Below the pieces are notes generated by a model that saw only the letters and a list, made by a program, of their open reading frames with translations, was not told the DNA's origin and searched no databases. Shown piece after piece: positions 28,757 to 37,432 of a stretch of 64,000 nt of DNA; the first letter of the stretch is position 1, and every line of letters begins with the position of its first letter. The DNA comes from Desmonostoc muscorum LEGE 12446 (GTDB lineage: Bacteria; Cyanobacteriota; Cyanobacteriia; Cyanobacteriales; Nostocaceae): contig NZ_JADEXS020000001.1 in NCBI RefSeq assembly GCF_015207005.2, positions 3,596,001-3,660,000 on the forward strand, written 5' to 3'. Position numbers and translations under genes: made by a program.

Positions 28757-28896
28757 TCAATTTTGGATTTAGGATTTTGGATTTTGGATTCAGATTTCGG
28801 ATTTTGGATAATTTAGATATCTAATTGGTCTGGAAAAATTTTTAATTTTAATTCACTAGACCCCAATCTAAAATCCAAAATCTCAAATCTAAAATT
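28757..28896. repeat. STRR hairpin between rplB and rpsS, TTTTGGAT type
   Basis: TTTTGGATTTAGGAT-type units (28758-28808) and AATCTAAAATCCAAA-type units (28864-28896) are complementary arms around a central 55-base unique segment. Confidence 0.85.
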
Positions 28897-29760
28897 CTAT
28901 GACTCACGACCACCACGACCGCGTTTAGAAGACTTACGGCGACGACGCACAATTAATTTGCTGCTGAGTTTCTTCTTATTGCGTGTCTTTGCACCCAAAG
29001 TCGGTTTACCCCAAGGTGTTACAGGTCCGGATCTACCAATTGGCGCCCTACCTTCACCACCACCATGTGGGTGATCCACTGGGTTCATGACGCTACCTCT
29101 GACCTTAGGACGACGGCCTTTCCAGCGATTTCGCCCTGCTTTACCTGCACTGAGGTTTCTTGCGTCGGTGTTGCCTACTTGCCCAATGGTGGCGTAGCAC
29201 TCGCGCCGAATCAACCGGACTTCTCCTGAAGGTAACTTGAGAGTTACATAATTGCCTTCTTTTGCCACTACTTGGGCGGTAGCACCAGCAGCACGTACAA
29301 TTTGACCACCTTTGCCGGGGGTCAGTTCTACGTTGTGAACACTAGTACCCAAGGGAATATTCGACAAGGGTAGGGCATTACCATCTTCAAAGGGAGACTC
29401 AGGACCGGCGATAATTGTTGTCCCAACTTTCAAGCCGTTGGGTTGGAGGATATAGCGTTTTTCGCCGTCTTCGTAATGCACCAGGGCAATCCGGGCATTG
29501 CGGTTAGGATCGTATTCAATTGCTACGACTTGGGCGGGAATATTACGTTTATCTCTTTTAAAATCGATGATCCGGTAAAGCTGTTTGTGTCCGCCACCCC
29601 GGCGACGACTGGTAATCCGCCCTTTATTGTTCCGACCTTTGGGGCGATGTACGTATTCGGTTAGAGATTTTTCTGGCTCAGTTTTAGTGATTTCCGAAAA
29701 GTCGGAAATCGTAACTTGGCGAGTGCTAGGGGTATAGGGGCGATAAGAACGAGTACCCAT
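28897..29760 (-). CDS. rplB: 50S ribosomal protein L2
   Basis: A 287-residue protein, [20 protein letters not shown] with [25 protein letters not shown] and the peptidyl-transferase-proximal [19 protein letters not shown]. The basic tail [21 protein letters not shown] is normal. Confidence 0.98.
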   Translation of the reverse strand: MGTRSYRPYTPSTRQVTISDFSEITKTEPEKSLTEYVHRPKGRNNKGRITSRRRGGGHKQLYRIIDFKRDKRNIPAQVVAIEYDPNRNARIALVHYEDGEKRYILQPNGLKVGTTIIAGPESPFEDGNALPLSNIPLGTSVHNVELTPGKGGQIVRAAGATAQVVAKEGNYVTLKLPSGEVRLIRRECYATIGQVGNTDARNLSAGKAGRNRWKGRRPKVRGSVMNPVDHPHGGGEGRAPIGRSGPVTPWGKPTLGAKTRNKKKLSSKLIVRRRRKSSKRGRGGRES

Positions 29761-29764
29761 AATC

Positions 29765-29913
29765 TATTTTGGATTTTGGATTTTGGATTTTGGATTTACT
29801 GAATTTTGGATTTTGGATTTTCGATTTAATGAGTGTTTAACTAATTACAACCATCAATGGTACTTTTTCAGTAAACTCCTCAATCTAAAATCTAAAATCT
29901 ACAATCTAAAATT
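29765..29913. repeat. STRR hairpin between rplW and rplB, TTTTGGAT type
   Basis: TTTTGGATTTTGGA units (29766-29826) face AATCTAAAATCTA units (29882-29912). It has the same inverted architecture as the neighbouring gaps. Confidence 0.85.
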
Positions 29914-29914
29914 C

Positions 29915-30229
29915 CTAGACATCTGGGAATAGAACTTGTCTAATCTTGTCTACATCCCCAGGTGCGACGGTAACAATCGCTCGCTTATATAGGGGCTTAT
30001 AACCAACAAATTTTCCAACACGCCGTTTTTTACGTGGTGGTACTGCGGTATTTATTTTTACAACCTTGACTTGAAATAAGTCTTCGATCGCAGCCTTGAT
30101 TTCTGGCTTAGATGCTTTTGGAGTTACTTCAAAGGTGTATTTATTCTGCTCCATTAGGATCGTCGCTTTTTCGGTAACAATTGGGCGACGCACTAAATCG
30201 GCGAGGTAGCGGGGGTCAAAGCTAGGCAC
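29915..30229 (-). CDS. rplW: 50S ribosomal protein L23
   Basis: A 104-residue protein, [32 protein letters not shown], at the tunnel exit where SRP and trigger factor dock. It starts with GTG and overlaps the end of rplD by 8 bases, indicating coupling. Confidence 0.97.
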   Translation of the reverse strand: MPSFDPRYLADLVRRPIVTEKATILMEQNKYTFEVTPKASKPEIKAAIEDLFQVKVVKINTAVPPRKKRRVGKFVGYKPLYKRAIVTVAPGDVDKIRQVLFPDV

Positions 30230-30854
30230 TGTAGACCTCCTGAATTTTTTCTAAAGCTGATGTTGTAACTACAATCTTGTCAGCGTGCAGTAAATCGTAA
30301 ACATTCAACTGGTCAGCTGCAATTAGCTTTAAATTTTCAATGTTGCGGCCTGACAAAGAAACGTTTTCCGGAAACTCAGACAATATTAATAGTGTCTTAT
30401 TCTCTGGTGCTGCTCCCCAACGAGCCAATGCTGCTACTAAATCTTTGGTTTTTGGACGTGATAGCTGTTCGCTAAATTCTTCGACCACAATCAAATCATT
30501 CAAGCGATCGACAAACGCTGTCCGCAGTGCCAAACGCCGCTCTTTGCGGTTCATTTTCAGGTTAAAATCTCTGGGTTTTGGTCCAAAGATCACACCACCA
30601 CCACGCCATAGGGGTGAACGAATCGATCCAGCACGAGCGCGACCAGTACCTTTTTGCCGCCAAGGTTTGCGTCCGCCGCCTCTAACTTCCGAACGAGTTT
30701 TTGTACTGGCAGTTCCTTGACGAGCATTGGTAGTTTGCCGTACTAAAGCGCGGTGTACAATATGAGACGCTGTTTCCTCTTTTGCAACTCGCAATTCAAA
30801 GCTCGTCTGGCCGACTTGTTCTCCTTGCCAATTTTTAACTACACTTTCAACCAT
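30222..30854 (-). CDS. rplD: 50S ribosomal protein L4
   Basis: A 210-residue protein with the tunnel loop [33 protein letters not shown] and [18 protein letters not shown]. In other bacteria L4 represses its own operon; no S10-type leader can be identified here. Confidence 0.97.
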   Translation of the reverse strand: MVESVVKNWQGEQVGQTSFELRVAKEETASHIVHRALVRQTTNARQGTASTKTRSEVRGGGRKPWRQKGTGRARAGSIRSPLWRGGGVIFGPKPRDFNLKMNRKERRLALRTAFVDRLNDLIVVEEFSEQLSRPKTKDLVAALARWGAAPENKTLLILSEFPENVSLSGRNIENLKLIAADQLNVYDLLHADKIVVTTSALEKIQEVYSA

Positions 30855-30992
30855 TTTTAGTCCTTAGTCATTAGTCATTAGTAGAGACGCGATTAATCGC
30901 GTCTGTACAATAGTCATTAGTAGAGACGCGATTAATCGCGTCTGTACAATAGTCATTAGTCCAAATCTTGACTGTTGACTATTGGCTAGTGA
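30855..30992. repeat. two tandem palindromes within STRR, rplD-rplC gap
   Basis: Two copies of a 39-base unit stand in tandem. Each contains the palindrome with core GACGCGATTAATCGCGTC (30882-30909 and 30921-30948) followed by AATAGTCATTAG. Flanking TAGTCAT units complete the gap. Confidence 0.85.
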
Positions 30993-31628
30993 CTACTTAC
31001 CAACTTTCTTTGCAGGTACAACACTTACTAGAGCGCCTGGTTTTCCAGGAATGGCTCCTTTAATTAGCAATAAGTTGCGTTCTGGGTCTACTCGCACTAT
31101 TGTCAGCTTGCGAATTGTGACGCGGGTACCGCCTAAACGCCCTGCCATCCGCTTACCTGGATAGACACGACCGGGTGTAGTACCAGCACCAATAGAACCA
31201 GGCGCTCTATGATTTTTAGAACCGTGTGACATCGGTCCCCGACCAAAGTTGTTGCGCTTTTGGTTACCCGCAAAGCCGCGACCGATGCTCGTACCGACTA
31301 CATCTACAATTTGACCTGCACTAAAAATATCTGCTTTAATCTGCTGACCTAAAGCATAATCACCAGAGCTATCGGTGTGATACTCATTCAAATGACGCAA
31401 TGCTGGGGCAGATGATTTAGCTAAGTGACCCAACAATGGTCTGTTCAGCGCCTTTGGTTTAACTTCGCCATAACCAACTTGAATGGCGGCGTAACCATCG
31501 GTTTGTTTTGTTTTAACTTGTGTAACAGTGCATGGCCCTGCTTGAATAACGGTGACAGGAATGGCTACTCCTGCCTCGTCAAATATTTGGGTCATGCCCA
31601 GCTTGGTGCCGAGAATACCTACAGACAC
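30993..31628 (-). CDS. rplC: 50S ribosomal protein L3
   Basis: A 211-residue protein, [20 protein letters not shown], with [29 protein letters not shown] loop near the peptidyl-transferase centre. It begins with GTG; AAGGAGAACC lies upstream at suitable spacing. It is the first gene of the cluster in transcription order; rpsJ is not upstream. Confidence 0.97.
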   Translation of the reverse strand: MSVGILGTKLGMTQIFDEAGVAIPVTVIQAGPCTVTQVKTKQTDGYAAIQVGYGEVKPKALNRPLLGHLAKSSAPALRHLNEYHTDSSGDYALGQQIKADIFSAGQIVDVVGTSIGRGFAGNQKRNNFGRGPMSHGSKNHRAPGSIGAGTTPGRVYPGKRMAGRLGGTRVTIRKLTIVRVDPERNLLLIKGAIPGKPGALVSVVPAKKVGK

Positions 31629-32647
31629 AGTAACTGGTTCTCCTTTCTACTTGCTGACCTTGGAATCCGACTCTAGAGGACACGCTTTGTACGCGTCAGT
31701 TTAGGCTACAGCCTGCGAAATTTGGAACGGTCTCAACCCCTCCAAATACTTTGGGACACAACAAACCGTGTCCGTACTGCTTGGTGAATCTGTTTAGTTT
31801 CACTCACGAGTTCACCAGAACAGCCACAAGTTTCTTCCCTTTGGGAAGGAGTAACTTCTGGAATCAATGCAAGGCGCTACAGCTTTGAGCTGTGTGCAGC
31901 AATGCTTTCGTCCAAGCAATTGCTCTGGCACTTTTTGCAGGCAGCGTTGCCGCTGGGTTTTCGATTTGTATCTGCCCAAAGGACGGCTTCCGTGAGGTTG
32001 ACGACTGCCTTGTTGCAGTTGGACTTAGGCGGGTTTTACCACCCAGTATCCATTGGCTGAGACTAAACACAATGCCATGAAATTAGCATTGCTACTCAGT
32101 TTTTAGTTTCCTAAACACCTTAAACTATTGTTTAAGATTTTGCCTACTTTTGCAGAGGCGCACGATTTAACCTAGTCTGAAGCCGGGGATTAGCTGTGCT
32201 TTATCCTCCACAAGCTCCAATGTTAACCTGAAAGCTTTCTTAGTTTACCAGCCTATGAACAATCTAAATAAGATTATCATCTTTGAATTGACTAATCAGT
32301 CTTTGATGCTAATACTATTTCAGAATTACCTTAGGAAGGCAAGCTAATTTGCACGTTTGGTCACAATCTAATAATATAAATCATTTATTTATAATTGTCC
32401 AATAATTTTTTTGAAGAATTGGGAGTGGGGAGTGGGGAGTGGGGAGTGGGGAGATGAGGGAGTGAGGGAGTGAGGGAGTGAGGGATAAGAATTAATAACC
32501 AATCCTCAGTCCCCATTCCCCATTCCCCATTCCCCATTCCCCATTCCCCATTCCCCATTCCCCATTCCCCATTCCCCAAAAAAATGCTTTATCTATCGGT
32601 TCACGGTAAATAATAGAGATATCTAAGGCGGGATAAGACGAAAATCT
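31629..32647. other. 1-kb gap upstream of rplC and ndhN
   Basis: This is the divergent control region for the ribosomal cluster (minus) and ndhN (plus). Roughly 31690-32090 is GC-richer than its surroundings. It has small open frames on both strands (31864-32070 minus, 31892-32080 plus) without a recognised family, and it could be a decayed gene or transposase fragment. 32100-32400 is AT-rich and probably holds the ndhN promoter. A large heptamer block follows at 32416-32578. Confidence 0.5.
32416..32578. repeat. heptamer STRR hairpin upstream of ndhN
   Basis: GGGGAGT units (32421-32451) and GAGGGAGT units (32456-32484) are followed by about nine CCCCATT units (32512-32577). The purine-rich and pyrimidine-rich arms are complementary, so this could form a large hairpin about 70 bases upstream of ndhN. 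Confidence 0.88.
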
Positions 32648-33124
32648 ATGGCACTAATTACCACTGGCAACGCTTTAATCCGGGATCTGGAAAAATTTGG
32701 CGCTCTTGGAGTGTATGTACCTCTGGAAGGAGGTTATGAAGGTCGGTATCAGCGCCGACTTCGTGCAGCTGGCTATACTACGCTGCACATTACCGCTAGA
32801 GGACTGGGGGACGTAGCTGCGTATCTGACAAGAGTTCATGGAATCAGACCTCCTCATCTGGGCAAAAAAAGTACTGGTAGCGGTGCAGCGGTAGGTTTTG
32901 TATACTATGCACCACCACTTCTGAGTACTCATTTAGAACAGCTACCACCAAAGTCAAAAGGGCTGGTTTTGTGGATTATTGAAGGAAATATTCTTTCCGA
33001 CCAGGAAATTGAATATTTAGCAAACTTGCCTAACCTAGAACCACGGGTGAAAGTAGTTATTGAGAGGGGTGGCGATCGCGCTTTCCGTTGGACTTCTCTA
33101 GAAAAGACCCTGTTAGCTAGTTAG
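32648..33124 (+). CDS. ndhN: NAD(P)H-quinone oxidoreductase subunit N
   Basis: A 158-residue hydrophilic subunit of the cyanobacterial/chloroplast NDH-1 complex (cyclic electron flow, respiration, CO2 uptake). Signature stretches are LITTGNALIRDLEKFGALGVYVPLEGGYEGRYQRR and PPHLGKKSTGSGAAVGFVYY. There are no membrane helices, as expected for a peripheral arm subunit. Length is normal. It is a single gene, divergent from the ribosomal cluster. Confidence 0.96.
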   Translation: MALITTGNALIRDLEKFGALGVYVPLEGGYEGRYQRRLRAAGYTTLHITARGLGDVAAYLTRVHGIRPPHLGKKSTGSGAAVGFVYYAPPLLSTHLEQLPPKSKGLVLWIIEGNILSDQEIEYLANLPNLEPRVKVVIERGGDRAFRWTSLEKTLLAS

Positions 33125-33199
33125 TCCTTTGTCATTAGTCATTTGTCCATTGTCATTTGTCCATTGTCATTTGTCTTTTCCTAATGATCAATGACTAAT

Positions 33200-33320
33200 A
33201 GACCTCTTGCATAAATCAAAAATAAAGAACCCCACCCCGCATTTGCTGACGCAAACGCCCCCCTCCCCGCTAGCGGGGAGGGGTTGGGGGTGGGGTGTTA
33301 AAGACTTTTGCAAGAGGTCT
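33200..33320. mobile_element. MITE-like element with AGACCTCTTGCA ends
   Basis: Terminal repeats AGACCTCTTGCA (33200-33211) and TGCAAGAGGTCT (33309-33320) are exact complements. Inside is a second inverted repeat (CCCCACCCC against GGGGTGGGG) around a CCCCGCTAGCGGGG palindrome. AATGACTAAT abuts both ends. The element therefore looks inserted into an AATGACT heptamer tract, or it carries a 10-base target duplication. No coding capacity. Confidence 0.65.
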
Positions 33321-33325
33321 AATGA

Positions 33326-33799
33326 CTAATGATTAAATTCAATTAGCATTTCGATAGTGCTGATCCGAAAACCGCAAGATGCAAACAAACGCCGCGAGGC
33401 TTCGTTTGCATTTGCTGTATCTAGCCGAATTTGCTTGACGCCCATTTGAGAAAACCGTTCAATAGTTTGCATTACCATTTGTCGGGCAATTCCGTTTTGC
33501 CGATGTTCTGGCTCAACCCAAATATCATGAACAAAAGCAAATTGTTCTAACCGATAAATGGGGATTTCTTGCTCAATTGTCGCCACTAGAAACCCTACAA
33601 GTTGCCCTTCCTTTTCCGATACCAAAAATACACTGCTATCGCTATTTGCCAAGCGCGTTAACCATTTTTCATAGCGCTGTTCTGGATGGCTTAGGAAACC
33701 ATATTTGGCGGAATCCCAAGACTCATGCAAAGCGCAAATTTTGGCAACCATTGGTAAAACTGCGGGTACGTCGGTTGTGGTAGCTGGGCGAATCAGCAT
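33326..33799 (-). CDS. GNAT family N-acetyltransferase
   Basis: A 157-residue acetyl-CoA-dependent acyltransferase. Motif A is VEPEHRQNGIARQMVMQTIERF, with the R/Q-x2-G-x-A pyrophosphate loop. The preceding strand VHDIWV and the following LDTANANEASRRLFASCGFR are typical of motif B, and the start MLIRPATTTDVPAVLPMV is the usual GNAT entry. The substrate is unknown. TTTTGGA heptamers flank the start. Confidence 0.88.
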   Translation of the reverse strand: MLIRPATTTDVPAVLPMVAKICALHESWDSAKYGFLSHPEQRYEKWLTRLANSDSSVFLVSEKEGQLVGFLVATIEQEIPIYRLEQFAFVHDIWVEPEHRQNGIARQMVMQTIERFSQMGVKQIRLDTANANEASRRLFASCGFRISTIEMLIEFNH

Positions 33800-33884
33800 A
33801 ATACAATTTTGGATTTTGGATTTTGGATTTTGGATTGGAAATTAGCTTGGTGTGTCTACATTTTGTCAATCTATTTTAAAGTTT

Positions 33885-34712
33885 CTAATCTTGTTGGTGA
33901 GCAAATTTATAACCACCCCAGAGAGAAAGAGCGATCGCCACTACTAACAAAATCGGTATGCTGTACCAAGGAAACTGGGACAAGGGTAAATGAGCAGCTG
34001 CACGTAGTCCAATGCTGGCATAGGTTAGTGGTAACAGGTAAACTACAACTTTCAGGGCTGCTGGTAATGTACCAGGGTCAAAGAAGGTCGCTCCTAAAAA
34101 AGACATGGGGATGATTATAAAGTTGTTGTAGAGTCCGACTGATTCGAGCGATCGCACACTCAACCCCACAATCACTCCTAACCCAGCAAATACAGCACAA
34201 TTCAGTATAAGTAAAACGAGAAATATCGGATTCAGAAAATTCCAGTTTCCGGTCAAAAGTACCGCTACTAAAATTACGGAACCGGATGTCATCAACCCCC
34301 GCACTACTCCAGCCAGCATTTTGCCAATATGCAATGCTAACGGATGTATAGGAGTTAACAACAATTCCTCGAACGTTTTGCTAAATAATCTGTCTCCACA
34401 AATGGAAAATGTCGTCCCACCAAAGCTAATAGTCATGGACGACAGCGCCACCATCCCTGGTAACATAAATTCTAAGTAATTGTTATAGTTACCACTAATT
34501 GCTGAACCTGGTTTGATCGAACTACCCAAACCTAAGCCAAAAGCTAAAATATATATCAGTGGAGATATTAAGCCTGATGCAGCAACTTGTACAATTCTCA
34601 CACGTAAATCTAGCCAATCTCCCCAAAAAATAGTTAGACTATCAGCTAGGAGAATTTGAAATTGCGAAGTTTTAAACCTCTTGTTGGATAATAATGCTTT
34701 TTGAAATTTCAC
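33885..34712 (-). CDS. ABC-2 type transporter permease
   Basis: A 275-residue membrane protein with six predicted helices in the NodJ/DrrB-like arrangement. A cytoplasmic N-terminus precedes LDLRVRIVQVAASGLISPLIYILAFGLGLG, and conserved EELLLTPIHPLALHIGKMLAG lies in the loop between helices 2 and 3. It should pair with a separate ATPase to export a lipid, polysaccharide or drug. No ATPase gene is adjacent, so the partner must be elsewhere. Confidence 0.85.
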   Translation of the reverse strand: MKFQKALLSNKRFKTSQFQILLADSLTIFWGDWLDLRVRIVQVAASGLISPLIYILAFGLGLGSSIKPGSAISGNYNNYLEFMLPGMVALSSMTISFGGTTFSICGDRLFSKTFEELLLTPIHPLALHIGKMLAGVVRGLMTSGSVILVAVLLTGNWNFLNPIFLVLLILNCAVFAGLGVIVGLSVRSLESVGLYNNFIIIPMSFLGATFFDPGTLPAALKVVVYLLPLTYASIGLRAAAHLPLSQFPWYSIPILLVVAIALSLWGGYKFAHQQD

Positions 34713-35179
34713 TTGCTTCTAGTTACGTATCAAAATTGTATTCAAGGTTAATTTACATTGTTTGATACATCAATTACTAGGGGCAACAAAAATTTCTCGA
34801 ACTAAAACTTTGATTTAACTGAAAAGCAAATTTTATTTAGACTATCTGTGCATAATAAAAATGTGTTAAAATTAATGAATTCATTTATAAATAATCCGCT
34901 TTCAGATGTGGGTTACAAGTCAAACACCATAACTTTAATAGCTAATAAAAATTTGTTAATCAGCAAATCAATAAAAATACTCGCCAATTATTGCAGATGG
35001 AAACAACCAACAAAGTTGAAATTATATCTAGACATCTAGAGAACTGGCGATTTTAGCAATTTAACAAGAGTATTACACAGACAGTCCGAGGCAATTACAA
35101 TTAAGACTAGGCATACTGAAAGAGGGAGAAAACTTTAGAACACTCCCTGCCCAATTGGCGTGAAGGTGATTAAGCAACA
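34713..35179. other. AT-rich intergenic region
   Basis: Nothing recognisable. A 63-codon frame beginning with GTG at 34848 has AT-rich composition, no family and no good ribosome binding site, so it is not called. The 3' end presumably holds the promoter of the DUF3172 gene. Confidence 0.45.
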
Positions 35180-35719
35180 ATGAGACGTAAATCTACTGGT
35201 AGATCGGCTACTACTTCTAAACCCTCTGCTTTCCAATCCCCTATGTTTAACCTCTTCACTATTGCAATTATGGGAGGGGTGCTAATTTTGGGAATTGGTA
35301 TTGGCATTGCTTTTAGTTCTACAACCACGTTAGCTCCATCAAATGTGGCTTCCCGTGAATTTATTGATACCAAAGCACCAAATCCTGAGATTTGTGTGCA
35401 GTATGGGGCAAGTGCGATGGTGATGGACGCTAGACTGTTCGTGACTCTCAACCCCTTCAATGTCTATGTTTCTCAGCCGAGTATGCGTCCTGGATGCGTG
35501 ATCCGACAAAATAACTGGGCACTTTTAGAGCAACGTAAACTGGTGACATCTGACCAAGTAAGAGATTGCAAGAATCGTTTAAATACCTTTGGCTTTACAG
35601 GTAACTTGGACAGTGACAAACCTGATATTAGATGCATATATCAGAATGAAGCTGCTCAAAACTTCTTCACAGCTCAACCAGGAGCAGTTGGAACACCTCA
35701 GGAAACGGATAGATTTTAG
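35180..35719 (+). CDS. DUF3172 family protein
   Basis: A 179-residue protein conserved in cyanobacteria. A Ser/Thr-rich cytoplasmic N-terminus is followed by a single hydrophobic helix (about 25-46: LFTIAIMGGVLILGIGIGIAF). A conserved soluble domain then has NPEICVQYGASAMVMDARLFVTLNPFNVYVSQP and PGCVIRQNNW. Four cysteines in this domain may pair if it is exported. GAAGGTG upstream supports the ATG. Function unknown. Confidence 0.85.
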   Translation: MRRKSTGRSATTSKPSAFQSPMFNLFTIAIMGGVLILGIGIGIAFSSTTTLAPSNVASREFIDTKAPNPEICVQYGASAMVMDARLFVTLNPFNVYVSQPSMRPGCVIRQNNWALLEQRKLVTSDQVRDCKNRLNTFGFTGNLDSDKPDIRCIYQNEAAQNFFTAQPGAVGTPQETDRF

Positions 35720-35727
35720 ATTTGGGT

Positions 35728-35820
35728 ATGGGGCATGGGGCATTGGGCATTGGTTATTTCTCCCCCTGCCTCCCCTGCTCCCTTATCTCCCCACTCCCCA
35801 CTCCCCACTCCCCACTCCCT
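35728..35820. repeat. STRR block between DUF3172 and AMIN genes
   Basis: GGGCATT units (about 35728-35751) and CCCCACT units (about 35790-35818) lie between the two convergent genes. Confidence 0.7.
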
Positions 35821-36679
35821 ATCTACTTTTAGGAAGCGGCTGGCCAAACTCAATGACTTGGGGGTTGCGAACATTGGGGGCTGTTGGAACTGGAAATTCA
35901 GACACACCGAAAGTAGGAATGCTATTCAATGTACCGGGTTGATTTGGGAAAGAAGGAGGGGGAAGAATAAAACTGGGTTGTTGAGAGGGTGTATTGGGGG
36001 TCAGGGGAGGTACAGTTACAAAAGGTTGAGTTGAATTAGTGATAGTTGTTGAGGGTAGCTGACTTGATATAGGCGGAGCTGTGAGTAGGGGCGGTTGTGA
36101 GTCAGGAGTAATTACGGGTAGATTAGTAGGCGGTTGTGAGTTAGTAGTAATTACGGGCAGCTTAGTAGGCGGTGTTTGAGGTGGTTTTTTGGATGAGGGT
36201 GCTGAGTTTGCCGGTTTTACGGCAGTGCTTTTACCAGAAATGATAGGACGTAATACCCAGCGAGTGGGGTTTTTTCGGGAAAGTGGTTGCAGTTGTACCT
36301 GTTTGGGATTTAAAACAGTTCCTGGTGCTAAATCTAGAACAATACGTGTGGCGTTTTCATTGAGTTGAGAAACACGAATGCTTTTGATGGCTCCAGAATA
36401 ATTTTGTTGGGTGGTAATATTGCCCAACTTAGTATTCGGTAAATCTACAACTAGGCGAGGTGGTTGGGCTAAGTAGAAATAACGAGGGGTTGTGGCTATT
36501 GAGAGAGTGATTTCGAGCTGTTGTGTTTTGGGGGAAAAACGCCAATTATCTAGCTTTGCCAATGGTGTAGCAGCAATGCTGGAAGTTTCAAGGGCGATCG
36601 CTGCATAAAAACCGAATACACTGAAGCTAAGTAGCTGTTTGCTCCAGTGGCAATCCCAGGTCTTTAATCTCTGAGCCAT
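35819..36679 (-). CDS. AMIN domain-containing protein
   Basis: A 286-residue secreted or periplasmic protein. A hydrophobic N-terminal stretch (about 16-34) acts as leader. An AMIN domain (about 42-140) follows with WRFSPKTQQLEITLS, RLVVDLPNTKLG and SIRVSQLNENATRIVLDLAPG, a module that targets cell-wall amidases and pilus secretins to the envelope. The remaining half is a low-complexity Pro/Thr/Ser linker with PPTNLPVITPDSQPP-type repeats, and no catalytic domain. It is likely a cell-wall-associated or scaffold protein. Confidence 0.85.
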   Translation of the reverse strand: MAQRLKTWDCHWSKQLLSFSVFGFYAAIALETSSIAATPLAKLDNWRFSPKTQQLEITLSIATTPRYFYLAQPPRLVVDLPNTKLGNITTQQNYSGAIKSIRVSQLNENATRIVLDLAPGTVLNPKQVQLQPLSRKNPTRWVLRPIISGKSTAVKPANSAPSSKKPPQTPPTKLPVITTNSQPPTNLPVITPDSQPPLLTAPPISSQLPSTTITNSTQPFVTVPPLTPNTPSQQPSFILPPPSFPNQPGTLNSIPTFGVSEFPVPTAPNVRNPQVIEFGQPLPKSR

Positions 36680-36922
36680 TTTTAATTATGCCTTTGATAT
36701 TGATTTCTGAGGAATTTCTAGTATAAGCTATGAATTAAATTATACTTTTAACTTTTGATAGCAGAATTCAGAAGTCAGAATTAAAAAAAGCTCTTGGCTT
36801 GGCTTTGAGAGTGAAGTTGTGGATAATTGAGGGAGCAGTGGGTAGGAGGAGATTAGGAAGAAAAAACTCTTCACTCAGCACGGGCTAAATGCCCCGCTAC
36901 CGCTAACAGCACCCCCAATGCT

Positions 36923-37432
36923 CTAATGATTGTTGGACTTCTGAGATTTTTCCTCAATTTTTTCTGGCATAGCAGTAAATTTTAGAGTTTGTGGGATGCC
37001 ATTGAGAGTTAATTGCCCTGGTATACTACCTCTCTCTGCTAGTTGCATTTGAATTGTGACTGAGTTAAGAGAATCGTTCTGGGAGTCAGGGATATTGCAA
37101 AGGATTGATCTATTAATTTTCCCAGATAAATTTAACTGTTGATTTTTCAAGATGCCTGTCAGAGAGTGCTTTTCGTCAATATCGTCGTTAGCGTTTGCTG
37201 GTAATATAGAGGCATTTAAGTAAATACCTGACTGCTGAATATTTAATGTCAAGGTGTCTGATTTTTCACAGTTGGGCAAATCTTCAGCTAGTGTTAGACG
37301 ATAGCGATCGCTAACCTTAGGAGGAGCTTTGAGATTGTTTTCTCCATAAGCGGTTACAGTTTTAAACAGCAGTAGCACTGAGCTGATGGCTACTCCGTAA
37401 AAAGCTAAAGATTTGAAGTTGAAATGATTCAT
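36923..37432 (-). CDS. hypothetical secreted protein
   Basis: A 169-residue protein with an N-terminal hydrophobic leader (about 9-27: LAFYGVAISSVLLLFKTVTAYG), suggesting export. The mature part is predicted beta-rich (LTLNIQQSGIYLNASILP, QLNLSGKINRSILC), with cysteines at CEKSD and SILCNIP that may form a disulfide. Its ATG overlaps the stop of the upstream antiporter by four bases (ATGA), so the two are translationally coupled, and a role connected with ion homeostasis is possible. I recognise no named family. Confidence 0.65.
   Translation of the reverse strand: MNHFNFKSLAFYGVAISSVLLLFKTVTAYGENNLKAPPKVSDRYRLTLAEDLPNCEKSDTLTLNIQQSGIYLNASILPANANDDIDEKHSLTGILKNQQLNLSGKINRSILCNIPDSQNDSLNSVTIQMQLAERGSIPGQLTLNGIPQTLKFTAMPEKIEEKSQKSNNH

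Noticed and set aside
31864..32080. 68-codon minus and 62-codon plus frames in the rplC-ndhN gap
   Set aside because: Antisense to each other, no family and no ribosome binding site; treated as an unexplained GC-rich stretch.
34848..35039. 63-codon frame with GTG start
   Set aside because: AT-rich low-information sequence with no family or ribosome binding site.
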